From the NCBI GenBank assembly GCA_016220085.1, contig JACRIN010000004.1:97764-161763 (forward strand): a DNA stretch of 64,000 nt, in the 5' to 3' direction. This document shows, in pieces, positions 53,404-63,796 of this stretch (positions within the stretch are counted from its first letter, which is position 1; each line of letters starts with the position of its first letter). Origin of the DNA: Planctomycetota bacterium. GTDB taxonomy: Bacteria; Planctomycetota; UBA1135; GCA-002686595. The translations under genes and the position numbers were made by a program. A model generated the notes under the pieces. That model was not told the origin of the DNA. It saw only the letters and a program-made list of their open reading frames with translations, and made no database searches.

Positions 53404-53556
53404 CCCAGTTTCGAATCGACGGGCGGGGCGACGAGTGAGCCGGCGAACGCCGCGCCGAGTCCGACTCCAACGCTCGGCCCGCGGAGCCGATGAGCGTCAC
53501 GGCGCCCGGCGACCGCACGCGCTGCCGGGCGGCACGGAAGCGACACGCTCCGACGC

Positions 53557-55455
53557 CTACGAAGTACGGTCGAGGAAGTGCGCGCGTCGCGCTTCGCGGG
53601 CTTCGCCGAAGAGGTGCGCGCGCGCGGCGCGCAGCACGTCTTCCGACTCGCGGTAGCCGATGCCGAGGTGGCTCGCCGCGCGCGTCAGGAAGCCGCGTTC
53701 GGCGCGAGTGAGCGAGCCGTCCTCGAGCGCGAGCTCGACCAGCGTCGCGTACCACGCCGCCGCCTCGCCGCGATCGCGCGCGCTCGGCGCGGGAGGCACG
53801 CGCTCGCCGTCGAGGATCTCGTCGACGCGCTCCGGCGCGACCCGCAAGCGCGCGGCGAGCGCCCGCAGCGCCCGTTGCTCGCGATCGTCGACCTCGCCGT
53901 CGGCGCGCGCGAGCTCCGCCGCCCAGACGAGCAAGCCGGCCGCCGATTCGGGGCTGACTCGCGCGTGCAGTGCATCGCCTTCGCGAGCTCGCGCGTCGCG
54001 CGCGCGCTGTCCGAGCGTTCGCACGAGCTCCTCGGCGACGTCGCTGCCGCGCTCCGCGACCTCCGCGACGAGCCAGGCCGAACGATCGCCGGTGCGCGGA
54101 GCGCCACAGAACGCGCACGCGGGCTCCGTGCCGCCGGCGTCGTGCGCGCCGCAGCCTCGGCACGTCGCGGTCGTGAAGGTGGCGTCGACCTGCGTGCTCT
54201 CGCCGAGGCCGCGCGCGAAGACCAGCAGCGTGCGCCGCAAGCGGCGCGAATCATCGAGCTCGCGCTCGCCCCGCGCGTCGATGCGCTCGCGTCGGCCGTC
54301 CCAGACCACCTCGACGACCGCGCGATCGTCGGCGTCGTCCCGCAACACGCCGAGCAAGTTCACCGATCCGACCGCGCTGTCGACGAAGCGTTCGCGCGGC
54401 GCCGCGGCGGAGAAACGAGGCGCGAGCGACTCGCATGTGCCCGCGGTCGCGATGCGCGTCAGCGGGCGCGCGTCGCCGACGCGCTCCGCCGCGCGCAGTC
54501 GCCAGAACGCCATCGACGCGCGATCCTCGAGCATCTGCACGTCGAAGCCCGGGTCGCGAGCGACGAGTTCGGCGAGCCCGGGCAACGCGGCGGCGTGCGT
54601 TGGGCGCCATTCGCTCGCTTGCGTGATCTCCGCGAGCACCCAGTCGAACCGACCGCTGCGCACCAAGCATCGGCAGTGACCGCAGAGCGCCGACTGGTTC
54701 AGCGCGAGCGTCGCGCCGCAGTTCGGGCATCGGCCTTCCATCAGGCCGTCCTGCGAGAGCGAACGCGCGCCGCGGCGCCGCACGAAGCTCCAGCACTCGA
54801 CGAAATCCGCGCGCGGCACGCGCGAGCCCGAGATGCGGCTGCCGTCGCGCAGATCGAGCCGATGGATATCGCCGTGGAACTCGATCCGCACGCCGAGAGT
54901 CTCGAATTGCGGTCCGGTTTCGAGGCTCACGAGCTTCAACGGGCCGACGCGCAAACCCGCGATGCCCTGGCGCCAACCTTCGAGTTTCTGCTGCTCGATC
55001 TGCAGCGAGAAGCGCTCGTACACGCCGTCGGAGACGAACGCGCGCAACGGCTCGAGCTCCTGCGCGCACCAGCTCGACTGCGCGCGCCCGAACGCTCGCT
55101 CGACGCGCGCGAGGAAGGCCCGCTCATCGAACGAGGGGTCGGTGTTCGAGAGCTGCGCCGCGACGTTCGCGGAGGCGCGGGCCTCGCGAGCGGGGCGCGT
55201 GCGAGCGATCACGCGCTCCTGGTGCTTCCACCAACCCTTCCGCAGCCCGACGAGGAAGACGACGGCGACGACGATCAGCAGCGGCACGCCGACCACCGGC
55301 ACCTCGATCGCCAGCCGCAGCAGCCAGTAGAAGAGCCAGAGGATCCCGTCGTCGCTGTCGCCGCCCCCACTGCCGCTGCCGCCGCCGAACAGCCCGCCGC
55401 CGCCGGCCTGGCTCGCGAGCGCGACGAACGGGAGCACGAAAGGGGCGAGGTGCAC
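53557..55455 (-). CDS. TIM44-like / zinc-ribbon / TerB membrane protein
   Basis: GTG 55455 gives 632 residues. Order: signal peptide, Gly-rich stretch, a membrane helix (about 50-72, VPLLIVVAVVFLVGLRKGWW), then a TIM44-like domain (about 100-240, TDPSFDERAFLARVERAFGR with FVSDGVYERFSLQIEQ). Next come a zinc ribbon (CPNCGATL ... CGHC), a long middle with a second Cys4 ribbon (CRGCGAHD ... CAFCGAP), and a C-terminal TerB-like helical pair (WAAELARADGEVDDREQRAL and WYATLVELALEDGSLTRAER). This TIM44-zinc ribbon-TerB fusion occurs in planctomycetes. It probably senses or handles envelope or tellurite-type stress; this is inferred from the TerB part only. Confidence 0.75.
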   Translation of the reverse strand: MHLAPFVLPFVALASQAGGGGLFGGGSGSGGGDSDDGILWLFYWLLRLAIEVPVVGVPLLIVVAVVFLVGLRKGWWKHQERVIARTRPAREARASANVAAQLSNTDPSFDERAFLARVERAFGRAQSSWCAQELEPLRAFVSDGVYERFSLQIEQQKLEGWRQGIAGLRVGPLKLVSLETGPQFETLGVRIEFHGDIHRLDLRDGSRISGSRVPRADFVECWSFVRRRGARSLSQDGLMEGRCPNCGATLALNQSALCGHCRCLVRSGRFDWVLAEITQASEWRPTHAAALPGLAELVARDPGFDVQMLEDRASMAFWRLRAAERVGDARPLTRIATAGTCESLAPRFSAAAPRERFVDSAVGSVNLLGVLRDDADDRAVVEVVWDGRRERIDARGERELDDSRRLRRTLLVFARGLGESTQVDATFTTATCRGCGAHDAGGTEPACAFCGAPRTGDRSAWLVAEVAERGSDVAEELVRTLGQRARDARAREGDALHARVSPESAAGLLVWAAELARADGEVDDREQRALRALAARLRVAPERVDEILDGERVPPAPSARDRGEAAAWYATLVELALEDGSLTRAERGFLTRAASHLGIGYRESEDVLRAARAHLFGEAREARRAHFLDRTS

Positions 55456-55573
55456 GAGGGCGCAGTCCGGCGTGGAGTCCTACTGAAAGCGGCCGAGCGA
55501 CGCAACGCTGCGCCGCGCGACGAGCGCGCCGCTACACGCGAGCGCGCGGTTCATTCGTCGAGTGCCCGGGTCT

Positions 55574-55640
55574 GCTCGGTCGCGCGGTGTCGATCCGTCG
55601 CGCGGCTCTGTCCGTCGCGCGGTGTCGGTCCGTCGCGCAG
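55574..55640. repeat. 17-18 bp repeat, about four units
   Basis: CCGTCGCGCGGTGTCGGT-like copies repeated about four times with 17-18 bp spacing. It lies between the porin stop (55711, minus) and the start of the TIM44-like gene. Confidence 0.55.
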
Positions 55641-55710
55641 TGGAACGCGCGTCGCCGACCGGTCGCCGAGCCAACAGCTCGACGAACGATCGGCGACGAA
55701 GCTCGGGCGC

Positions 55711-56841
55711 TCAGAACACGACGAGCAACGCGAGGCTGACCGTCGTGCGCGAGCCGGTGACGCTCGAGCGATCCTCGAAGACGTCCTCGTCCGACCAATC
55801 GCCGCGCAAGTCGCCGCGCAGGACGCAGTGCTCGCCGAGTTTCCACTCCGGCGTCAACGTCAGGCTCTCCAGCGTCTGCGCGGTGCCCGTGCGCGCGCCG
55901 TCGGAGTCGTCGAAGAGCTCGCCGCGCAACGCGAGCGCGAACGTGTCCGAGAACCGATAGCGGCAGTAGCCCGCGCCGCCGCTCCACGACGCGCTCTTGC
56001 CGCCGGCGAGCACGCCCTCTTCGGTTCCGTACAACGTGTCGATGCCGACCGTCACCGTTTCCGACGCCCGCCACGTGCCCGTCGCACAGTAGAGATAGCG
56101 GTTGTCGTGCGAGTCGTCCGCCTGCTCGGGCCCGCCGAGCGCGTTGAGGTAGACGGTCCAATCCGGCGCAGGCGTCAGCGCGAACTGCCCGCCGATCGAC
56201 TTCGCTTCGTTGTTGCCGGTCCAGGTGTCCCAGCCCGGCACGAGCAGCAGGGACGCTCCGACGCTCTCGGAAAACGTGTAGCCCGCGCGCACTCCGGTGT
56301 GCGTGAACGGCATGCCGTACCCGAACAAGAAGCCGCGCGTCTGGTTGTCGTTGTAACCGTAGTACCCTTCGATCACCTCGTAGCCGAACGGCGTCACGAA
56401 CTTGCCGACATCGAGGCGCAGACCGCTGCCGACCGGAGCGATCCAGCTCCCGAGCACCTGTTGCAGGTCGAAGTCGTGCGCTTCGCCGGTGTCGGAGTCG
56501 CGGAAGAGCCCGCTCGCGGCGCTGACTTTCGGGACGTGGGTGCCCGTGACCGCGTCGACGCGGAAACCGAACTCGCCCGGCGTCCCGATCGGGCGCTGGA
56601 TCACGAGCTCGGCCGCGTCGACGTCGACCTCGTCGTCGTCGAGGTCGAACACGCGGAGCGCGTTCGTGCCCGAGTCGGGCCGGTTGAAATCGTGACTCCA
56701 ACTGACCTCGGCGAAGCCGTTGATCGTGATGTCGTCGTACCAGTGCGTTTCGGCGGGTGTGCTCGACTGCGCGAGCGAGAGCGGAGCCGAGCCCGCCCAC
56801 GCAACCGCGACGAGAGAGCTCTTCAGCAAGCGATTCGACAC
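55711..56841 (-). CDS. Outer-membrane beta-barrel porin (BBP2/OmpL-like) paired with amt
   Basis: GTG 56841 with AAGGAG eight bases upstream gives 376 residues, signal peptide ending LSLAQSS. The mature protein has alternating strands ending in a C-terminal aromatic (LALLVVF). The family pattern of putative beta-barrel porin-2 is visible: FAEVSWSHDFNRPDSGTNAL, VFDLDDDEVDVDAAELVIQR, LDVGKFVTPFGYEVIEGYYG and TRGFLFGYGMPFTHTG. It is translated two bases after the ammonium transporter. A dedicated outer-membrane channel for ammonium, methylamine or amine-type solutes is the natural inference. Confidence 0.8.
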   Translation of the reverse strand: MSNRLLKSSLVAVAWAGSAPLSLAQSSTPAETHWYDDITINGFAEVSWSHDFNRPDSGTNALRVFDLDDDEVDVDAAELVIQRPIGTPGEFGFRVDAVTGTHVPKVSAASGLFRDSDTGEAHDFDLQQVLGSWIAPVGSGLRLDVGKFVTPFGYEVIEGYYGYNDNQTRGFLFGYGMPFTHTGVRAGYTFSESVGASLLLVPGWDTWTGNNEAKSIGGQFALTPAPDWTVYLNALGGPEQADDSHDNRYLYCATGTWRASETVTVGIDTLYGTEEGVLAGGKSASWSGGAGYCRYRFSDTFALALRGELFDDSDGARTGTAQTLESLTLTPEWKLGEHCVLRGDLRGDWSDEDVFEDRSSVTGSRTTVSLALLVVF

Positions 56842-56843
56842 GT

Positions 56844-58085
56844 TCAAACTCCTTCTCCGAGGTAGGCCCGTTCGCCGTGGAGACCTTCGTCGAGTCCGAT
56901 TTCCTCGGTTCCCTCGGCGACCTTGACGGGCGTGATCAGGTCGATGACTTTCAGCATTCCGAGCGTGAAAGCGAAGGCCCAAACGGACGAAACCACGACG
57001 GCCAGGCATTGCACGAGGAAGAAGCGCGTGTTGCCATTCAACAGGCCGTCGACGCCCGCGGGGTTGAACGCCTTGGTCGCGAAGATCCCGCACAGGATGA
57101 TCCCGATGAAGCCTCCGACGCCGTGCACGCCCCAAACGTCGAGCGCGTCGTCCCACCCGAGCTTGTTCTTCAACGCGACCGCGTAGAAGCAGACGACCCC
57201 GGCGATCGTGCCGATCAAGCACGCGGTCGCCGGCGAAACGTAGCCGGCGGCCGGCGTGATCGTCGCCAGGCCGGCGACCGCGCCGGTCAGGAGACCGAGG
57301 AACTTGGGCTTGCGCGACGTGATCCAGTCCATGCAGAGCCACGAGATCGCCGCGAACGACGCCGCGACGTCGGTGTTGAGGAATGCGACGGCGGTCACCG
57401 AATCGACGCGGAACTCGGAGCCCGCGTTGAAGCCGTACCATCCGAACCACAATAGGCCGGTGCCGAGCGCGACCAACGGGATGCTGTGCGGGCCGCGGTC
57501 TTGGACCTTGCGCTTGCCGACATAGAGCACCGAAGCTAGCGCGGCGATGCCGGCGATGTTGTGCACGACGATGCCGCCCGCGAAGTCGAGCACGCCCCAG
57601 CTCGCGAGCAACCCGCCGCCCCACACCATGTGGACGAACGGGAAGTACACGAAGACCAGCCAACCGGTCAGGAACAGCATGTACGCCTTGAACGTGACGC
57701 GGTTGGTGAACGCGCCGGTGATCAGCGCCGGCGTGATGATCGCGAACATCATCTGATACGCGCAGAACACGATCATCGGGATCGTGTCGTTGACCGGCGA
57801 GGGCATGTCGAGCGTGATCCCACGCAGGAAGATCCAGTCGAAGTTGCCGACGATCCCGCCGAAGTCCGTTCCGCTCTGCAGATTGCCCGAGAAGCACATC
57901 GAGAAGCCGAACGCCCACCACAGCACGGTGGTCCAGCCCATCGAGACGAAGCTCTGGATCATGATCGCCAGCACGTTCTTGCGGCCGACCAGTCCTCCAT
58001 AGAAGAACGCCAAGCCAGGCGTCATCAACATCACCAAGCTGCAGCACAGGAGCATGAAGCCGGTGTTTCCGGTGTCGATTTGCAC
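56844..58085 (-). CDS. amt: Ammonium transporter
   Basis: GTG 58085, with GAGGAGGT five bases upstream, gives 413 residues (length normal). Amt signatures: LMTPGLAFFYGGLVGRKNVL, FVYFPFVHMVWGGGLL with the first pore His, DFAGGIVVHNIAG, WFGWYGFNAGSEF and DVWGVHGVGGFIGI with the second pore His, eleven helices. The N-terminus lacks a cleavable signal. It transports ammonium across the inner membrane. No glnK-type PII gene lies beside it, which is unusual for amt loci; instead a porin gene follows at two bases. Confidence 0.95.
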   Translation of the reverse strand: MQIDTGNTGFMLLCCSLVMLMTPGLAFFYGGLVGRKNVLAIMIQSFVSMGWTTVLWWAFGFSMCFSGNLQSGTDFGGIVGNFDWIFLRGITLDMPSPVNDTIPMIVFCAYQMMFAIITPALITGAFTNRVTFKAYMLFLTGWLVFVYFPFVHMVWGGGLLASWGVLDFAGGIVVHNIAGIAALASVLYVGKRKVQDRGPHSIPLVALGTGLLWFGWYGFNAGSEFRVDSVTAVAFLNTDVAASFAAISWLCMDWITSRKPKFLGLLTGAVAGLATITPAAGYVSPATACLIGTIAGVVCFYAVALKNKLGWDDALDVWGVHGVGGFIGIILCGIFATKAFNPAGVDGLLNGNTRFFLVQCLAVVVSSVWAFAFTLGMLKVIDLITPVKVAEGTEEIGLDEGLHGERAYLGEGV

Positions 58086-58524
58086 GAGCGACCTCCTCGG
58101 GTTCGGGGTTGGCGGACGCATGCGGCGCCGCGTTCGGCATAGCTTGGCCACGAGCGCGCGGACGCGCCGTCGGTCGCAGTGCGCACGAAGCCGAGTGACG
58201 CGCTCGCAGATCGAGTGCGAGCGGGCAACTGGATCGGACTCCTCAATACGCGGCCGTCGCCGCGCCGCACCGCGCCGCTCACGCTCCCGCGTCAGCGCGC
58301 CAGCGTCGGCAACGCGTCCGCGCCGTGCGCGCGCGCCGGGCTCGTCGGCGCGAGCGTGAAATCGCCGCGCGCCGCGTCGACGAACAACGGATCGCGACCG
58401 CCGCGCGGCTCGCGCTCGACGACCGGGAGCCGCGGCGCCGCGCGCTCGGGATGGTTGGATCGCGACGAAGGTTCGCCGATGCGCGCGAAGCCGAGTAGGT
58501 GCCCGCTTCAACGGGCAGCTGGGG
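58086..58524. other. Intergenic, no gene seen
   Basis: 439 bases upstream of amt. It must contain the amt-porin promoter. I looked for a PII (glnK) gene and for a -24/-12 type promoter and found neither. Confidence 0.45.
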
Positions 58525-59031
58525 TCACAGCGCGAAGCGCATCCCGAGAATTGCTTCCTCGTGGCTGCCCAACCTCAGCGTGGTCCGTCGGACGAACACC
58601 GCGCCGCGGCGTCGGTAGAAGCGCACCGCCGGGCCGCGCTCGAACACCCACAACCGCGTCCCGCTCCAGCCCTGCCGACGCGATTCGGCGATGCACTCGT
58701 CCCACAGCGCGGTGCCGACGCCGAGACGTTGGTGCGACGGCAGGACGTAGAGTTGGACGAGCTCGCCGTCGCCGTCCGCGCGCGCGCAGAGCGCCGCGAG
58801 CCCGATCAGGCGACTGCCGCGCTCGGCGATCCATTCGCCGACGCACGGACCGAGCTCCTCTTGCCAATCGCCGGCGAGCGAGACCGCGCCCTCCAAGACG
58901 CCGATCACCAGCGAGCGACCGAGAAAACTCGCGTACGTGTCCGTCCACGTGCGGCGCAGGAGCATGTGCATCGCACGCTGATCCTCCGCCGCGGCGCGGC
59001 GGACCCGGTAGGCATCGTCGGCGAGCGCCAT
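58525..59031 (-). CDS. GNAT-family N-acetyltransferase
   Basis: ATG 59031 gives 168 residues (an in-frame GTG at 59055 would add eight). GNAT landmarks: the N-terminal helix RAMHMLLRRTWTDTYASFLG, the strand LVQLYVLPSHQRLGVGTALW with the acetyl-CoA loop Q-R-x-G-V-G-x-A, WDECIAESRRQGWSGTRLWV and FYRRRGAVFVRRT. Acceptor unknown. It is a single gene, 61 bases downstream of the NorR-type gene on the same strand. Confidence 0.85.
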   Translation of the reverse strand: MALADDAYRVRRAAAEDQRAMHMLLRRTWTDTYASFLGRSLVIGVLEGAVSLAGDWQEELGPCVGEWIAERGSRLIGLAALCARADGDGELVQLYVLPSHQRLGVGTALWDECIAESRRQGWSGTRLWVFERGPAVRFYRRRGAVFVRRTTLRLGSHEEAILGMRFAL

Positions 59032-59092
59032 GGTGCTCGGACTGCGGACGAGCACGAGCTCGCCCAGGTTCCGAACATCCGTGCGACTCGAA

Positions 59093-60640
<1,548 letters not shown>

Positions 60641-60780
60641 CACAACTTCGGTTGTCGGCAGCATAACACTCGCAGCTGTGCCGATCACAACGCTCCGACG
60701 TAAACCCTTGCAGCGCAGTGGTTCGTGCGCGCGGTACGCGGCGTGCTCTCGCTGGAGACAACCCCTACCGGAGGATCCCG
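60641..60780. promoter_or_regulatory. Divergent control region norR / ric-norZ with a palindrome
   Basis: The 140 bases hold a perfect ACAAC-TTCG-GTTGT palindrome at 60642-60655, two bases upstream of the norR start, and a second ACAAC at about 60687. NorR-type regulators bind repeated GT-N7-AC sites; these may be operator parts. A TTGCA at about 60709 could be a -12 element, but no GG lies at the correct -24 distance. Confidence 0.45.
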
Positions 60781-61461
60781 ATGAACGCCGCTCACCACCC
60801 GATCACACCCCAGAGCACCCTCGCCGACCTCGCCGCGACCCGCGCGACCGCGTCGCGCGTCTTCTACCGCCACGGTCTCGACTTCTGCTGCCACGGGCGC
60901 GTCGCGCTCGCCGAAGCGGCGCCGAAACGCGGCCTCGACGTCGACGCGTTGATCGCCGAGCTCGAAGCCGAGGAAGCGAAGGGCGGTGGCGGACGCACGT
61001 TCGAGGATCGCCCGCTCGGCGAGCTGATCGCGCACCTGTTGCAGCGCTACCACGCGTCGCACCGCGAGGAACTGCCGCGCCTGCTCGCGCACGCCGAGAA
61101 GGTCGAGAAAGTCCATGCCGACAAGGCCGCGTGTCCGCGCGGGCTCGCGCAGCACCTCGCGACGTTGATCGAGGAGCTCGAGGACCACATGCAGAAGGAA
61201 GAGCAGGTGCTCTTCCCGATGATCGAGAGCGGCCGCGGCCGCATGGCGTCGATGCCGGTGCAAGTGCTCGAGCTCGAGCACCAAGACCACGGCCGCAATC
61301 TGGAGAAGACGCGCGCTCTCGCGAAGGACTTCGTCCCGCCTCCGGACGCGTGCGGAACTTGGATCGCGCTGTACCTCGGACTCGCGCAGCTCGAGCGCGA
61401 CCTGATGGAGCACATCCACCTCGAGAACAACGTCCTTTTCCCTCGCGCGCTGCGCGGTTGA
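60781..61461 (+). CDS. ric: Iron-sulfur cluster repair di-iron protein (YtfE/ScdA)
   Basis: ATG 60781 with GGAGG upstream gives 226 residues, the normal length. The N-terminal ScdA domain has LDFCCHGRVALAEA with the CC pair (family form LDFCCGG). The hemerythrin-like domain has HHREEL-type His sites (RYHASHREELPRLLAHAEKV, EDHMQKEEQVLFPMIE, LELEHQDHGRNL, HIHLENNVLFPRAL) that bind the di-iron centre. The protein repairs NO- or oxidatively damaged iron-sulfur clusters. It is followed by norZ at ten bases and divergent from norR, so all three form an NO-defence unit. Confidence 0.92.
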   Translation: MNAAHHPITPQSTLADLAATRATASRVFYRHGLDFCCHGRVALAEAAPKRGLDVDALIAELEAEEAKGGGGRTFEDRPLGELIAHLLQRYHASHREELPRLLAHAEKVEKVHADKAACPRGLAQHLATLIEELEDHMQKEEQVLFPMIESGRGRMASMPVQVLELEHQDHGRNLEKTRALAKDFVPPPDACGTWIALYLGLAQLERDLMEHIHLENNVLFPRALRG

Positions 61462-61471
61462 GGAGCTCGTC

Positions 61472-63796
61472 ATGCAATCCCAAGACAAACGACTCTGGAT
61501 CGTGCTGGCGCTGGTGCTCGGCGTCGGCTTCACGTTGCTCGGCTTCGGCGGCCGCGAGGTGTATCGCCAAGCGCCTCCGCTCCCCGAGCGCGTCGTCACC
61601 GACTCCGGCGCGACGCTCGCGACGCGCGAGGAGATCCTCGACGGTCAACAGGTCTGGCAGGGCATCGGCGGCCAGCAGATCGGCTCGATCTGGGGCCACG
61701 GCGCGTACCAAGCGCCCGATTGGTCCGCGGATTGGCTGCACCGCGAGGCGCTCGCGCTGCTCGACGTCTGGAGCGTCGCGGAGCACGCGAAACCGCACAC
61801 GGAGCTCGATCCCGAGGCGCTCGGCTCGCTCGAAGCGCGTCTGCGCGGCGAGTTGCGCACCAACCGCTACGACGCGGTGAGCGGCACGCTGGTGATCAGC
61901 GACGCCCGCGCCGAGGCGCAAGCGAAGGTGCGCGCGCACTACACCGCGCTCTTCGGCGGCGATCCGAGTCTCGCCGAGCTGCGCGAGTCCTACGCGTTGC
62001 AGGAGCGCGCGATCGCGGAGCCCGCGGACCTCGCGAAGCTGAGCTCGTTCTTCGCGTGGACCGCGTGGGCCTGCGCGACCGAGCGGCCCGGTCAGCGCTA
62101 CACGTACACCAACAACTGGCCGCACGAGCCGCTGATCGGCAACACGCCGACCGCGGCGAACGTCGTGTGGTCGGTGCTCAGCATCGTCGCGCTGCTCGCC
62201 GGCGTCGGAGCGATGGTCTGGTGGCTCGCTTCGCGCCGCCACGAGGACGTCGAGCCCGCGCCGCCCGCGCGCGATCCGCTCGCGGGTCTCGTGCTGACGC
62301 CCTCGATGCGCGCGGTCCGACTCTACGTCGGTGTCGTCGTCGGGCTCTTCGTCGTGCAGGTCGTGCTCGGCGCGCTCGTCGCGCACTACACGGTCGAGGG
62401 GCAGAGCTTCTTCGGCTGGCGCATCGGCGAATGGCTGCCGTACGCGGTCGCGCGCACGTGGCACATCCAGAGCGGCGTGTTCTGGATCGCGACCGCGTTC
62501 CTAGCGACCGGGCTCTTCGTCGCGCCGGTGATCGGCGGGCGCGAGCCGAAGGGGCAAGCGCTCGGCGTGCATCTGCTGCTCGGCGCGCTCGTGCTGGTCG
62601 TCGTCGGCTCGCTCGCGGGCGAATGGATGTCGGTCCAGCGCGTGTTGCGCGGCGACAGCGCGTTCTGGTTCGGCCACCAGGGCTACGAGTACGTCGACCT
62701 TGGACGCGTGTGGCAAATCGCGCTCTACGGCGGACTGATCGGCTGGCTCGTTCTGATGCTCCGCGGCATCGCGCCGGCGCTCCGGCCGGGCTCGAACCAG
62801 CGCGGCTTGATCAGTCTGCTGACCGGCTCGGTGGTCGCGATCGGCCTCTTCTACGGCGCGGGGCTGCTCTACGGCGCGCGCTCGCACCTCTCGGTCGCCG
62901 AGTACTGGCGTTGGTGGGTCGTGCACCTCTGGGTCGAGGGCTTCTTCGAGGTGTTCGCGACCGGCGTGCTCTCGTTCCTCTTCGTGCGTCTCGGCTTGGT
63001 CGGCGTGCAGAGCGCGACGCGCGCGTTCCTCGCGTCGACTTCGATCTTCCTGATCGGCGGCATTCCGGGCACGTTCCACCACCTGTACTTCAGCGGCACG
63101 CCGGTGTCGGTCACCGCGCTAGGCGCCGCGTTCAGCGCGCTCGAAGTCGTGCCGCTCGTGTTGATCGGCTACGAAGCCCTGCAGACCTGGCGCCTGCGCC
63201 GACGCGTCGCGTGGATGCAGCGCTATCGGACTCCGATCCTGTTCTTCGTCGGCGTCGCGTTCTGGAACCTGGTCGGCGCCGGCGTGTTCGGCTTCCTGAT
63301 CAACCCGCCGATCGCGCTCTACTACATGCAAGGCCTCAACACGACGCCGGTGCACGCGCATACCGCGTTGTTCGGGGTGTACGGGCTACTGTCGCTCGGA
63401 CTGATGCTGGTGCTCGCGCGTCAGCTGACCGGACTGAACGCGTGGAACGAGAAGTGGCTGCGCTACTCGTTCTGGGCGATGAACGTCGGACTCGCGTTGA
63501 TGGTCCTTCTCAGCCTGCTACCGATCGGCATCGCGCAGACGTTCGCTTGCGTCGAGCGCGGGCTCTGGTACGCGCGCAGCGCCGAGTTCCTGCAATCGCC
63601 CGTGCTCGAGAACCTGCGTTGGCTGCGCTTGATCGGAGACACCGTCTTCCTGACCGGCGTCGCCGCGTTCGCGTGGTTCATGCTCGGGTTGAAGACCGGT
63701 TGGTCGCTGCTGCCGCAAGGCACCGACGCGCCGCTCGGTGAAGAGCCTCGCAAGGACGCCCGGCTGCGGCGCGAGCTCGCCGAGACGGCTCGCTAG
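61472..63796 (+). CDS. norZ: Quinol-dependent nitric oxide reductase (qNor)
   Basis: ATG 61472 with TGAGGAG upstream gives 774 residues, the length of the single-subunit quinol form. The N-terminal extension (about 30-220) has VWQGIGGQQIGSIWGHGAYQ and YTNNWPHEP, the cytochrome-c-like domain without a CxxCH haem motif, as expected for qNor. The haem-copper-oxidase part has about 13 helices and the histidines of haems b and b3 and of non-haem iron (ARTWHIQSGVFWIATAFL, VVHLWVEGFFEVF, GGIPGTFHHLYFSG, PVHAHTALFGVYG). It reduces 2 NO to N2O with quinol, mainly for detoxification here. A long hairpin follows. Confidence 0.95.
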   Translation: MQSQDKRLWIVLALVLGVGFTLLGFGGREVYRQAPPLPERVVTDSGATLATREEILDGQQVWQGIGGQQIGSIWGHGAYQAPDWSADWLHREALALLDVWSVAEHAKPHTELDPEALGSLEARLRGELRTNRYDAVSGTLVISDARAEAQAKVRAHYTALFGGDPSLAELRESYALQERAIAEPADLAKLSSFFAWTAWACATERPGQRYTYTNNWPHEPLIGNTPTAANVVWSVLSIVALLAGVGAMVWWLASRRHEDVEPAPPARDPLAGLVLTPSMRAVRLYVGVVVGLFVVQVVLGALVAHYTVEGQSFFGWRIGEWLPYAVARTWHIQSGVFWIATAFLATGLFVAPVIGGREPKGQALGVHLLLGALVLVVVGSLAGEWMSVQRVLRGDSAFWFGHQGYEYVDLGRVWQIALYGGLIGWLVLMLRGIAPALRPGSNQRGLISLLTGSVVAIGLFYGAGLLYGARSHLSVAEYWRWWVVHLWVEGFFEVFATGVLSFLFVRLGLVGVQSATRAFLASTSIFLIGGIPGTFHHLYFSGTPVSVTALGAAFSALEVVPLVLIGYEALQTWRLRRRVAWMQRYRTPILFFVGVAFWNLVGAGVFGFLINPPIALYYMQGLNTTPVHAHTALFGVYGLLSLGLMLVLARQLTGLNAWNEKWLRYSFWAMNVGLALMVLLSLLPIGIAQTFACVERGLWYARSAEFLQSPVLENLRWLRLIGDTVFLTGVAAFAWFMLGLKTGWSLLPQGTDAPLGEEPRKDARLRRELAETAR

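Noticed and set aside
53578..56865. A 1095-codon plus-strand frame opposite the TIM44-like and porin genes
   Set aside because: It crosses two real minus-strand genes and has no motif of its own.
58086..58524. glnK (PII) gene upstream of amt
   Set aside because: No frame here has the conserved PII T-loop or length.
60695..60715. Sigma-54 promoter for ric-norZ
   Set aside because: TTGCA is present but no GG lies at the required distance upstream, so I do not annotate it.
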